64,000 nt of DNA from Chthonomonadaceae bacterium (GTDB lineage Bacteria; Armatimonadota; Chthonomonadetes; Chthonomonadales; Chthonomonadaceae): assembly GCA_027450145.1 (NCBI GenBank), contig DAIDKH010000001.1, positions 96,518-160,517 of the forward strand, written 5' to 3'. The notes under the pieces were generated by a model. It made no database searches, had not been told where the DNA came from, and worked only from the letters and a program-made list of their open reading frames with translations. The translations under genes were made by a program, and so were the position numbers. Below are positions 8,440 through 17,124 of this stretch, piece by piece. Positions within the stretch are counted from its first letter, which is position 1; each line of letters opens with the position of its first letter.

Positions 8440-9261
8440 ATGGCTCGTAAATCCCAAATATCCGGTTTTCGATTCGCCCAAGAGGGGATTCTACACTGCT
8501 TTCGCACGCAGCCGCACATGCGCTTTCACTTTTACATGCTCGTTGCGGTACTACTCTCGGGCCTGCTCCTCAACCTGGATAACCGTGATCTGCTCGTTAT
8601 GATGTTTGCCATTACATTAGTTATTGTTGCAGAAATGGTGAACACTGCGATTGAGGCAGTTGTGGACATGGTAACTGAAAATTACGATCCACGGGCAAAA
8701 TTGGTTAAAGATGTTGCCGCAGGCGCGGTGCTGCTTGCCGCCATGAATGCGGTGGTAGACGGGGTGCTTATCTTCTTTGGTAACAGCAACCTCGACCGAA
8801 TACAGTACCGCATTCACCAGAATATGACGCCAGATATTTCCCATGTATTGGTAATTCTGGTCGTGCTTCTAACTCTCATTGTCATTATTTCCAAGCTGCT
8901 TAGTAACACAGGTACACCGTGGAAGGGCGGAATAGTGAGTGGCCACAGCGCCATCGGCTTTCTACTCGCTACCTGCATTCTGTTTATTGCTCACAACACT
9001 TTGGTGGCGGTTCTAGGCATGCTGCTTGCGGTGCTTGTTGCTCAAAGTAGGGTGCAGGCGGGTATACATTCACTTCGCGAAGTTGCATTGGGTGCAGTAT
9101 TAGCCGTTCTTTTAACCTCTATCGTCTACTGGGCGATGCCGCATCTGCGAAAGGCGATTGCACACGATATTGTTCCGTTGCACACACGGCATGCTGCTGT
9201 TAACACAAGTGTTAATACCCACCCCGCGGGTACAAGGCTGGTGAGTGATGAGCGGACATAA
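8440..9261 (+). CDS. Diacylglycerol kinase-PAP2 phosphatase fusion
   Basis: Two membrane lipid enzymes in one chain. The N-terminal half (1-120) is a prokaryotic DgkA-type kinase with the signature AEMVNTAIEAVVDMV (from about residue 65) and three membrane helices. The C-terminal half (about 130-255) is a PAP2 phosphatase with the SGH motif KGGIVSGHSA (about 162) and the SR-x5-H motif SRVQAGIHS (about 203); the first PAP2 motif is short (KLLSNTGTPWK). In Gram-positive relatives DgkA acts on undecaprenol, so the fusion may cycle undecaprenol between phosphorylated forms; that is inference. It follows ybeY by 12 bases, and its stop overlaps the start of the next gene. Confidence 0.85.
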   Translation: MARKSQISGFRFAQEGILHCFRTQPHMRFHFYMLVAVLLSGLLLNLDNRDLLVMMFAITLVIVAEMVNTAIEAVVDMVTENYDPRAKLVKDVAAGAVLLAAMNAVVDGVLIFFGNSNLDRIQYRIHQNMTPDISHVLVILVVLLTLIVIISKLLSNTGTPWKGGIVSGHSAIGFLLATCILFIAHNTLVAVLGMLLAVLVAQSRVQAGIHSLREVALGAVLAVLLTSIVYWAMPHLRKAIAHDIVPLHTRHAAVNTSVNTHPAGTRLVSDERT

Positions 9262-10594
9262 CGTGGCGGTTAGTTCTCCGCAGTACTATCTCATTCAGGT
9301 ATCACTCGTACTGGTACTTATCTGCGTGAATGCTCTATTTTCACTTGCAGAGTACGGCCTCATTACGGTTCGACGCACCAGGATGCAGCAACTGGCTGAG
9401 GAGGGAAATACCAGCGCAAAATTAGTGCTGGAAATGCTTCATGCACCAACAGTACTGATGGCAACGCTGCAGACTGGCGTCACCATCGTAGCAACATTGT
9501 CCTCGGGCCTTGCGGCGGAGGTAGGCGTACAGCCTCTCGCTGCGGTGTTGGCGCATCTAGCGCCGGCTCTGCCCGCAAGACCGCTAGCGTTGTTAATTAT
9601 CGCTCTACCCGTCGCCATTGTATCTCTGGTTATCGGCGAAATCGCCCCTAAGAGCTTCGCAGTACACCACTCTGAGCGTATCGCGCTTCTAGCAGTAAGG
9701 CCTGTGTGGGCGCTACAAGTTTTAATGACGCCTGTAATTCGTGTGCTGACATTTCTGGCGAACCTTGTGTTGCGACCGTTTGGGGGTACAGCAGATTTTA
9801 GTTCTCCCACCGTCAACGAAGACGAGATCAAAATATTAGTGGATGCCAGCGAGGAACAAGGTGGGCTAGAGCCAGAGGAGAAGGAGATGATACACTCTGT
9901 TCTCGACTTTGGAGACACTGTTGTACGCAAGGTAATGACACCGCGCATATTTCTTTCCGCATGCCCAATCTCTGCAGATACGTCTCGACTCATAAGGCTC
10001 ATCAATGAGTCGGGGCACTCACGAATTCCGGTATACGAAGGGGATTTAGATCACATCGTGGGGATCGTTCATGCCAAGGACCTGCTGCTCCCCAACGCTA
10101 CACTAGTGCCGGTGCCTCGTAAGGTAATGCGACCCCCTTACTTCATACCAGAAACCAAAAAGATTGATGAATTACTTACAGAATTTCGACACAGCAGACA
10201 GCAGCTTGCAATCGTGCAGGACGAGTATGGAATTACCGCAGGCCTAGTGAGTATTGAGGATTTGCTCGAAGAAATAGTAGGCGAGATTCAGGATGAATAT
10301 GATCGTGAGGAACCGATGATTCAGGAGATCGACCACAATACGACCCTGGTGGACGGGAGAATGAGCTTATCGGACATCAACGATCATCTAGGTCTTCACC
10401 TCGCGGAGGATGAGGCAGACACAATAGGCGGTTATTTATTTGCGCTTTTTGGCAGGCAGGCTCAGCAGGGCGAAGAAGCCGAATGCGAGGGCGTGCGATT
10501 TATAGTGGAAGCAACAGACGGGAGACGCATTATCAAGGTGAAAATGGTCCGGCAGCCAGAAGATAATGTGCCAACAGATAGTGTAGAGAGCTAG
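9248..10594 (+). CDS. CNNM/CorC-type membrane protein with CBS pair (hemolysin family)
   Basis: Integral membrane protein of the DUF21-CBS-CorC family, associated with magnesium/cobalt homeostasis. Residues 1-190 form the DUF21/CNNM transmembrane domain (SLAEYGLITVRRTRMQQLAEEG and VIGEIAPKSFAVHHS are family landmarks). Two CBS domains follow (about 205-330: VRKVMTPRIF, LVSIEDLLEEIVGEIQDE), then a CorC/HlyC domain (about 345-435: LGLHLAEDEADTIGGYLF). The ATG at 9248 is used; a GTG at 9245 is equally open. It overlaps the preceding fusion gene by 14 bases. PgpH, YbeY, DgkA and CorC-type genes commonly cluster in bacteria. Confidence 0.9.
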   Translation: MSGHNVAVSSPQYYLIQVSLVLVLICVNALFSLAEYGLITVRRTRMQQLAEEGNTSAKLVLEMLHAPTVLMATLQTGVTIVATLSSGLAAEVGVQPLAAVLAHLAPALPARPLALLIIALPVAIVSLVIGEIAPKSFAVHHSERIALLAVRPVWALQVLMTPVIRVLTFLANLVLRPFGGTADFSSPTVNEDEIKILVDASEEQGGLEPEEKEMIHSVLDFGDTVVRKVMTPRIFLSACPISADTSRLIRLINESGHSRIPVYEGDLDHIVGIVHAKDLLLPNATLVPVPRKVMRPPYFIPETKKIDELLTEFRHSRQQLAIVQDEYGITAGLVSIEDLLEEIVGEIQDEYDREEPMIQEIDHNTTLVDGRMSLSDINDHLGLHLAEDEADTIGGYLFALFGRQAQQGEEAECEGVRFIVEATDGRRIIKVKMVRQPEDNVPTDSVES

Positions 10595-10644
10595 CCAACA
10601 TTCAAAACAGTTCATTTAGTGACTAGCTACCCTACAATCGCGTG

Positions 10645-11403
10645 CTAGCCTCGCATATCCATACCGCCATCCACAGTAATCGTGCTGCCGGTGATGAAGC
10701 TCGCGAGATCGCTTAACAGGAAGACGGTCGCACCGGCTACGTCGTCTGGCTTTCCTATTCTCCCTAGGGCGAACGAAGTGGCTACTTCATCCCTGCCGAG
10801 AGCGTCCAAGCTTGGCGCAGCCATGTCTGTATCCGTCCAGGCTGGCGCTATACAGTTCACGCGAATAAGGTCCGGGCCAAGCTCCTTCGCCATTGACCTC
10901 ATAAACATGATCTGCGCACCTTTACTGGTTGCGTAGGCGGAAAACTCAGACGACCCCCGTTGCCCCGCTGTGGAGGTGTAAATTACAATTGAGCCGCCAT
11001 TACCGGCACCTCGCATGTGGGGGACTGCGGCTCGCACCGCGAGGAACGTGCCACGAACGTTCACGGCCATAACCCGGTCCCAAAATACCGCAGTCATATC
11101 CATAAGGTAGTGGCCCTCAAAAACGCCAGCGGAAATCACCATCCCGGTGAGCGGTCCCAACTTATCGACGGCCTCAGCTACCGCAGAATCCAGAGCGCCT
11201 TCCAGTGCAGCGTCAGCTTGAATCGTGTACGCGCGGCCACCGGCCCTGTTTATTTCCGAGGCCACCTGTTGCGCTGCTTCCGAATTACGCTGGTAGTTAA
11301 TCGTGACCGCCGCTCCCGCACGTGCGGCCATACGCGCTGACGCAGCGCCAATACCCCTGCTGCCACCTACAATGAAGACATGCTGGCCCGTTAAATCGAT
11401 CAT
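10645..11403 (-). CDS. Short-chain dehydrogenase/reductase
   Basis: NAD(P)-dependent oxidoreductase of the classical SDR family. The cofactor loop is GGSRGIGAA (about residue 13); the catalytic Ser-Tyr-Lys set is in YTSTAGQRG and YATSK (about 155); the end is LLSDLASFITGSTITVDGGMDM, typical of 3-ketoacyl/glucose-dehydrogenase-like SDRs. ATG at 11403 has AGGAG six bases upstream and gives 252 residues. The gene lies 39 bases downstream of a phytanoyl-CoA dioxygenase family gene on the same strand, so the pair probably acts on the same unknown substrate. The substrate cannot be read from sequence. Confidence 0.88.
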   Translation of the reverse strand: MIDLTGQHVFIVGGSRGIGAASARMAARAGAAVTINYQRNSEAAQQVASEINRAGGRAYTIQADAALEGALDSAVAEAVDKLGPLTGMVISAGVFEGHYLMDMTAVFWDRVMAVNVRGTFLAVRAAVPHMRGAGNGGSIVIYTSTAGQRGSSEFSAYATSKGAQIMFMRSMAKELGPDLIRVNCIAPAWTDTDMAAPSLDALGRDEVATSFALGRIGKPDDVAGATVFLLSDLASFITGSTITVDGGMDMRG

Positions 11404-11442
11404 ACTTACTCCTGTGTTAATTCCTCTCAAGCATTTGCTGGC

Positions 11443-12240
11443 TTAGTCGTAGGCACCCTGAGAATGATTTCCTAGTAACCGGAGCTGCCGCGGGCTACAG
11501 GCTGCAAGAACCTCTGGATTGAACTGCCAGGCAATGTAAGGCGAAAACTGCTGCGCAATGTACCTGTGTGAATAGTGCACCTGAAGCAAGTACCGTGTTC
11601 GATCGGTGGTACGGTTAAGGCTGCCCGTGTGCCACACCTCGGACCGGAAAATGAGTACATCTCCTGCTTTGCAAATAACAGGTTCGAGCTTTCGACCATG
11701 AAATTCCGGATCATTTCGGTTAGGAATATTCCCGGTACCTGACAAGTGGCTGCCGGGTATCACGTATGTCGGGCAGAGGTCCTCATCAATATCGTTCAAG
11801 TAAAAGTGAGCTGTACACAGGTAAATGGGCAGCTTAACTCTTGGGTCTTTTAGTACGTCCTCTGGCAGTTCAAAGAATATACGATCTGTATGTGGTCCCC
11901 ATCCGTTGTGCCCAGGGTGACTGCGCCACGCGGATTGACCAATGATATGACACTCGCTGCCCATAGAAGCCTCGGCCGTCTCTATCACGCCTGGCCAATC
12001 GATAAATTGCAACCAGAAAGGGTTCCGGTTGAAGACGCACTTATAGTGGTCTGTAATTGACTGCCGATCGAAACCAATAGGAGTAAGTAGATCAATTTGT
12101 TCGCGTGCCTGTTCAACAATGTTTGCAGGAACCACGCCTGGGATCAGTGCAAAGCCATCTTCGTGCAGCGCCTTGACTTGCGCGTCGGTGTCGTGCAGGT
12201 CAAAGGTCTTTTGGCGGTAAATGCTATCGGTGGTTGTCAT
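11443..12240 (-). CDS. Phytanoyl-CoA dioxygenase (PhyH) family protein 1
   Basis: Fe(II)/2-oxoglutarate-dependent oxygenase. The metal triad is seen as HTD (H117, D119, in GPHTDRIFF) and the distal His in SEVWHTGSLNRT; the downstream Arg that binds 2-oxoglutarate is in TDRTRYLLQVHYSHR. ATG at 12240 follows GGAGG at about 8 bases. Length 265 residues is normal. It is the first gene of a pair with the SDR gene. Substrates in this family range from phytanoyl-CoA to natural products and compatible solutes, so none is assigned. Two further family members lie at 34 and 36 kb. Confidence 0.85.
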   Translation of the reverse strand: MTTTDSIYRQKTFDLHDTDAQVKALHEDGFALIPGVVPANIVEQAREQIDLLTPIGFDRQSITDHYKCVFNRNPFWLQFIDWPGVIETAEASMGSECHIIGQSAWRSHPGHNGWGPHTDRIFFELPEDVLKDPRVKLPIYLCTAHFYLNDIDEDLCPTYVIPGSHLSGTGNIPNRNDPEFHGRKLEPVICKAGDVLIFRSEVWHTGSLNRTTDRTRYLLQVHYSHRYIAQQFSPYIAWQFNPEVLAACSPRQLRLLGNHSQGAYD

Positions 12241-12422
12241 TTAAGTGGTCCTCCGGTGCCCGGAAAGGAAATTGATTGAGCTCACACCAACGCTCGTCAT
12301 CCTCACACTCGCGTACGTCTGTCCGCTTCCATGATTTGCTCTAAAAGAGTGAGCGAAGTTTAAGACTTCAACCTTGTTGTATGCGGCTGCCATTATTTCC
12401 TGCAGGAATACTTGATGAAGCC

Positions 12423-15400
12423 TTAACTCTTTTTCCATGCAACTCTCACCGCCACGCCATCAGGGTTCAATGGGAATTGAAGCAATACAGAATTTCCCTG
12501 ATTTGTGGCTTGTACCGGAATAGGTCGACCGTAGTAATCGATCGCTCGTAAGCCAGAAATATCGCGTCCTCCAGATTGAAGTAACACCATTCCCGGTGCG
12601 GCGAGTGGACCTTTTATCACAAAGCCTGTAATGGAAGCAGTCTGGAGTTTAGCCACGATCCTGCCATCTGCCAACTGCAGGGTAGGAAGCGCGTGAGAGG
12701 CAGGCATCTGCCAAAAGAGCCCGGTTGTATGCGGTGCAATTGTCCTGTCATTCGAAATCTGGAGATCTGGACTAAACAGGTCGGCTGTTCTGCCATCAAG
12801 TGTTACAGATTTCTGATAAGTATGCACCGCTATTAACTGGCCACGGGTAGTCACAAGAGCGCCTTGTTCACGGTAGTAGCCACCGGCATCCTGCAGCGCA
12901 AGCGCCACCAATGCTCTAAGAAATGTACCGCTACGATCACCTCCGGAAAACGCCTCAGGCGGAATACCGCACTGAAACACCATACCGCGACCAGCGTGGG
13001 CAGCCCAAATTACTGGCGCACCGTTAGGAGCAGTGTAGAGCGGAATAATGTTGGATCCCGCAGCTCCTGGAAACTGCACAGTGCCATATACTCCCTTTAC
13101 CTGAAGCAGCGGAAAGTCCTTTGCTAACCCCATGGCCGTTCCTACCGGTACGAGGTACTGCAGCGTGTTGGCTGGCGGCTCGCCGTAAGTTACCGCTACC
13201 GGCCCCGTTTCGCTAATCTGACAGCTGATAACTCTACCTGCGGGTAGGTTATCGAAGCGATATGTGAAGCTCTGACCACCTGCTATAGTGCGCCCCAAAG
13301 GAGAAACGCTACTACCCGAATCTAACACTAGAAACCGTGAATCGAGGGACGAGCCTGCCAAATATGCTGCAACCACTTTTCCATCCACTAGCAGCGTAAA
13401 TCGCTTTATTGTCACCTGAGCCGAAGGGTAGGCGCCATTCACTGCTATCCGCACCGCAAGGCTTCCATCGGATGGAGCATTACCCAGGCCCACAAGAATA
13501 TCACGTTGAATAAGATCGGTATAAGATGTAGCAGCAACTTTTGAGCCTAAAACAGCAACATTGGATGGCGGCGTTGAAGGGTGCGGATCCTGGCTAAATC
13601 TCACCGCTAATCTTTCCCAAAGATCCTGTAGCCCAGTTTTGCAGGAGCTAGAGGTCCACCAACCGGTCGTAGTTGGAGTCACGCCTCCGCCCAGCAGAAC
13701 AAGGCTCCCTCCTTGGTTCACCCAGGTTGCCAGTGCCGTATTAGTAGCTGCACCAATGGGAACCTGGTTATCGTAGCTAACAACTAGAGTTTTTAGGCTC
13801 GCAAGTGTTGCTGGGTCTACCGTGCGCTCTAAGCTGATAACGCGCAGTGGGTATCCGTTTACCATGAGCGGAAGAGTTTCGCCAAAAAGTGCTGCGCGAG
13901 CTGCGGAGATACCCATTGGATTGTGCCACTGCAGGCTATCACTTACTGCAACAGCCACCTGCGCAGCACGCAGCCGTTGCGCTACGGAACGTGGAGTGAG
14001 CTGCTGCAGGGCGTACTGCAGTACACCCGCCTCTACCTTTTGAGCCGGAGAATCATTGGCAGATGGTGGAGTGATAAAGTACCCATCGACACCGGCTGCC
14101 GTAATTGCTGCAGTAACTGCCGCCTGCCAGAACTGCTGTCCGCTTACAGTATCCAAAGCAGGTAGTTGAAATAGACATCGAACTGGCAGATCGTGAACAG
14201 ACGCGGCCGCAGCAGCATAACTGAGCACTAATTGACTGAATGGCGCCTGTCGTAGCGCGCCCTGCATCGGAACTTCTGCCTGCCATAATGATGGGTCTAA
14301 CTGGAAGAGAATCTGATTCGTTGTCGGGAGAATACCGATGTGCCAGGCCGGAGCGACCAACCCGTCGTTAAGAGCAGAAACGGGGTCGAGGAGACTTACA
14401 ATTCTCGAGACCCCTGGCGCAGCCGAAACGGACGCAGCTTGTAAGGATGATAAACGTTGAGTCAGCAGTCGGCTCATTAGGTGTCCCGCTTGATATCCTG
14501 CAGTGGGAGACGACGCCGGCGCCTGCCACGGTGAGCCATACATTTCGTTCCACGCTTGTTGAAAGGGGACCGAATACCCGCCAGCCACAGGCATAGAGAG
14601 GCCTGGTAATACAACTCCGGTACCAGACACCGCTAGTTGGGATTGTAATGCAGATACTTCCGCCTTAAGTTCTTCGGTAACAGGAACGGTGACTTGCGCC
14701 CCTGCACTCTGTAATGGCTTGCCAGATGCATCCGTGTCTACATAACCTGCCTGCGACGGAGGTGGCGCAAAATTACTCCAGACGGCGTAACCCCTACCCA
14801 TCCACGCATCTACAGAGGAAAGGGTCGAACTCGATAACAATACGGCGTCGGACTCGGGCTCAGTCGATGCATCAGGCAGTGCCGTACCTGCAGTAACTGT
14901 GATCGGCATGGACGGCGGATTCAGTATTGTAATTGCGTCGGCTGATTTACCCGTTAGAAATGTGCGAAAGACGGCCGATAGACGGCCGCTACTTCCTTCA
15001 ACCGAGTAGTTCGCATTTACCACGGCAGAGGTTCCTGCCTGGGAGGAAACGGTCACCAGTAGAGGTGTTCCCAGTTTCCAGGCAGCAGGCGCCTTCCATA
15101 CCGAGGTCTCACTCGCGCCTGTGATCGCAGTATCTACATGAAGCGGCTTGTTCTTCAAACCCAGTGCCTTAACTACCGGCAAAATCTGATTCCCGGATGT
15201 ATCACAGCTAAGCTGTAGGTAGCAGCGTTTGCCAGGAATAACAGGAAGGGCGTAGACCCAGTATCCCCCCGGGTTAGCGACTCGCTCCCGATTTACCAGC
15301 TGAGAGCCCACCGCTTTTATCATATATGCCTGTTCAGCCTGACCACCTGGGACAAGATTTATAGGGTAAGGCGGTGAAGGAATGGCATTCGCGGGTACAT

Positions 15401-15464
15401 TCCCACCAATAAGAGCGGAAGTCATTAAACCTGCGAGTAACGCTCGCAACGCAACACAACTCAT
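12423..15464 (-). CDS. Large secreted protein, glycosidase-like architecture (1013 residues)
   Basis: Signal peptide at 1-28 (ALRALLAGLMTSALIGG, cleavage near ANA). ATG at 15464 follows GAGGA at 7 bases. I do not recognise the whole protein. The middle (about 350-560) alternates strands and helices like a TIM barrel (HIGILPTTNQILFQLDP, GVDGYFITPPSAND). It is followed at about 560-640 by a class I glutamine-amidotransferase-like segment (TLVVSYDNQVPIG, WVNQGGSLVLLGGG), the arrangement of beta-galactosidase-type GH42 enzymes. The C-terminus is beta-rich (TTGLFWQMPASHALPTL). No catalytic Glu pair can be assigned, so an enzymatic role is only a suggestion. It is monocistronic. Confidence 0.7.
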   Translation of the reverse strand: MSCVALRALLAGLMTSALIGGNVPANAIPSPPYPINLVPGGQAEQAYMIKAVGSQLVNRERVANPGGYWVYALPVIPGKRCYLQLSCDTSGNQILPVVKALGLKNKPLHVDTAITGASETSVWKAPAAWKLGTPLLVTVSSQAGTSAVVNANYSVEGSSGRLSAVFRTFLTGKSADAITILNPPSMPITVTAGTALPDASTEPESDAVLLSSSTLSSVDAWMGRGYAVWSNFAPPPSQAGYVDTDASGKPLQSAGAQVTVPVTEELKAEVSALQSQLAVSGTGVVLPGLSMPVAGGYSVPFQQAWNEMYGSPWQAPASSPTAGYQAGHLMSRLLTQRLSSLQAASVSAAPGVSRIVSLLDPVSALNDGLVAPAWHIGILPTTNQILFQLDPSLWQAEVPMQGALRQAPFSQLVLSYAAAAASVHDLPVRCLFQLPALDTVSGQQFWQAAVTAAITAAGVDGYFITPPSANDSPAQKVEAGVLQYALQQLTPRSVAQRLRAAQVAVAVSDSLQWHNPMGISAARAALFGETLPLMVNGYPLRVISLERTVDPATLASLKTLVVSYDNQVPIGAATNTALATWVNQGGSLVLLGGGVTPTTTGWWTSSSCKTGLQDLWERLAVRFSQDPHPSTPPSNVAVLGSKVAATSYTDLIQRDILVGLGNAPSDGSLAVRIAVNGAYPSAQVTIKRFTLLVDGKVVAAYLAGSSLDSRFLVLDSGSSVSPLGRTIAGGQSFTYRFDNLPAGRVISCQISETGPVAVTYGEPPANTLQYLVPVGTAMGLAKDFPLLQVKGVYGTVQFPGAAGSNIIPLYTAPNGAPVIWAAHAGRGMVFQCGIPPEAFSGGDRSGTFLRALVALALQDAGGYYREQGALVTTRGQLIAVHTYQKSVTLDGRTADLFSPDLQISNDRTIAPHTTGLFWQMPASHALPTLQLADGRIVAKLQTASITGFVIKGPLAAPGMVLLQSGGRDISGLRAIDYYGRPIPVQATNQGNSVLLQFPLNPDGVAVRVAWKKS

Positions 15465-15560
15465 TTAGTGTTCCTCAGCAATCTGTCAATCTAAGGCGGC
15501 AATCTTAACCACAGACACACAATTAATTCGCGCGCACATTATCCTGCAGCTGGTAATCTG

Positions 15561-16907
15561 TCAGTTTTGTGGCCTGGCGGCAGCACATTCACCAACGGTG
15601 TAGAATGATCCGGTAACGAGAACGAGTGTGGCCTCTGGGGCATCGTTCATTGCAGTTTGTGCGGCTTCGGCCACATCATCAACTATGACAACATCTGGAC
15701 AGTACTGCTTTGCGACTGTCGCGATCTCACTTGCGGGCCGCGCTCGTTTCCACTGCGGAGCACAGCAGTAAATCCGGGTGGAAAACGGCCCTATGGAACG
15801 CATAAACTCATCGGGATCATGACCGTTCAACATGCCCGCTACAACGTACATCGCCCTCAAATTCTTTCGTTCCATCAATGACCTAACCGCAGGTATCATC
15901 GCCTCTACTGCCATAAGGTTATGCGCACCATCCAACACGAGTTGCGATCCTCCGGGTAAATCGTACGTCTCCATTCTGCCCGGTAATCGGCAGGTTTCGA
16001 GGCCGTGGCGTACTGCATCTGGCTGCACATCAAGCCCGTGTGTCATAAATGCTTGCTCTACCGCAGCGATTGCACACGCTGCGTTTTCGCGCTGATAGGC
16101 GCCCTGCAACCCAATTCGAAGGTCAATATAGAGGTAGTTAGGCGTTGCTACAGTCACCGTTCCTATATGGCGATCCGCCTTATGAGAGGTAGCCCATAAA
16201 ACTCGGTCTCCCTGACAACCTTTCGGCGGTTCCGTTACTTCCAGGACTCTGAAAAGCGCAGATTCGCGCTCCTCAGCAATCCTCGAGATTACTGCTAATG
16301 CTTCTTCGTTTTTCGCCGCGCTAATAATTGGCACTCCATTCTTGATGATGCCGGCTTTCTCATAGGCGATTGCTCCGTGCGTATCTCCTAGGATCTCTGT
16401 GTGGTCCAAACCAATATTGGTAATCACAGTGGAGGAAGGTTCTACGACATTCGTAGCATCCAACCTACCTCCCAAACCAACTTCGATACAGCCCCATTCA
16501 ACGTGCTGACGTGCAAAATATAGGAAACCCAATGCTGTCTTGAGTTCAAATTCGGTGACCTGTTCCAGTTCCGTCTGTGCGATTTTCTCGATTGGACCCT
16601 TTAGCTCCGAGATAAGCGAAGCGAGGTCATCCCTACCTATAGGCGCACCGTCTACCTGTACACGCTCACATAGGTCGTAAACATAAGGTGAAAAGTAACT
16701 ACCTGTTTTGAAGCCGTGGGCGCGTAGGATCGCTGCTGCCATTGCCGTGGTAGAGCCCTTGCCTTTGGTACCCGTCACATGAATAATTCGGTACTGCTTC
16801 TGAGGATCCCCAGCGAGCCGACAAAGCTCCCTAATTCGGGCAATGCCTGGCTTCCAGCCAAAGCGCAGCAGCCCGCTCATGTACTCGATTGCCTCGTCGA
16901 ACGTCAA
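15561..16907 (-). CDS. folC: Folylpolyglutamate synthase / dihydrofolate synthase
   Basis: Mur-ligase-type ATP enzyme that adds glutamate to dihydropteroate and folates. Signs are the P-loop HVTGTKGKGST, the GSYFSPYVYDLCERVQVDG segment, the GLGGRLDATNVV loop, ITNIGLDHTEILG, and the C-terminal LDGAHNLMAVEAM. Start: a TTG at 16907 with AGGAG nine bases upstream gives LTFDEAIEYM, the usual N-terminus of FolC, and 448 residues. The ATG at 16973 lies within the palindromes at 16954-16992 and adds 22 unconserved residues. The 5' region carries two CRP-like operators. Confidence 0.9.
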   Translation of the reverse strand: MTFDEAIEYMSGLLRFGWKPGIARIRELCRLAGDPQKQYRIIHVTGTKGKGSTTAMAAAILRAHGFKTGSYFSPYVYDLCERVQVDGAPIGRDDLASLISELKGPIEKIAQTELEQVTEFELKTALGFLYFARQHVEWGCIEVGLGGRLDATNVVEPSSTVITNIGLDHTEILGDTHGAIAYEKAGIIKNGVPIISAAKNEEALAVISRIAEERESALFRVLEVTEPPKGCQGDRVLWATSHKADRHIGTVTVATPNYLYIDLRIGLQGAYQRENAACAIAAVEQAFMTHGLDVQPDAVRHGLETCRLPGRMETYDLPGGSQLVLDGAHNLMAVEAMIPAVRSLMERKNLRAMYVVAGMLNGHDPDEFMRSIGPFSTRIYCCAPQWKRARPASEIATVAKQYCPDVVIVDDVAEAAQTAMNDAPEATLVLVTGSFYTVGECAAARPQN

Positions 16908-16953
16908 AAACTCTTTCTCCTGATGTTTTGCGCACAAAAAATGGTGATTCTGG

Positions 16954-16993
16954 GTGTGAAATAATTCACACATTTAGTGTGAATTATTTCACT
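16954..16993. promoter_or_regulatory. Tandem CRP-like palindromes between folC and an orphan RNA unit
   Basis: Two TGTGA-N6-TCACN sites lie in tandem: TGTGAAATAATTCACA at 16955-16970 and TGTGAATTATTTCACT at 16978-16993. The second is the reverse complement of the first, so together they also form a 16-bp inverted repeat around ATTTA (16956-16992). The spacing matches the E. coli CRP consensus. Relative to the plus-strand promoter next to them the centres fall near -42 and -65. For folC they lie in the leader upstream of the TTG start. Confidence 0.6.
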
Positions 16994-17021
16994 TGTATTT
17001 GAACCGCGAGTCATTTATAAT
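16993..17021 (+). promoter_or_regulatory. Plus-strand sigma-70 promoter for the putative RNA at 17028
   Basis: -35 TTGTAT (16993-16998), 17-base spacer, perfect -10 TATAAT (17016-17021). It directs transcription away from folC into a stretch without coding capacity that ends in a strong terminator. Confidence 0.55.
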
Positions 17022-17027
17022 ATTTTC

Positions 17028-17124
17028 AATCCTGTGCTAGAGGTCAACCTAACGCGCGAAAGTTCAGGCGGACGCCTAGTTGGAATGGGGAATTCCCTCC
17101 GCGCCTCGCGGAGGGCTTTTTTTT
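17028..17124 (+). ncRNA. Putative small RNA behind CRP-like sites
   Basis: About 97 bases from the predicted start to the end of a T-tract, with no reading frame of note. Short self-complementary elements occur along it: AGGT-CA-ACCT (17041-17050), AGGC-GGAC-GCCT (17066-17077) and GGGAATTCCC. I cannot match it to a known RNA family (no SRP, 6S, tmRNA or riboswitch signature seen). The downstream neighbour is on the opposite strand, so a plus-strand mRNA leader is excluded. The call rests on promoter, terminator and absence of a gene. Confidence 0.4.
17095..17124 (+). terminator. Strong Rho-independent terminator
   Basis: Stem CCCTCCGCG (17095-17103), loop CCT, CGCGGAGGG (17107-17115), then C and eight T residues. 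It points along the plus strand and just touches the stop codon of the convergent minus-strand gene. Confidence 0.85.

Noticed and set aside
12241..12438. 65-codon minus-strand frame between two genes
   Set aside because: It begins inside the end of the 1013-residue gene and has no ribosome site or conserved character.
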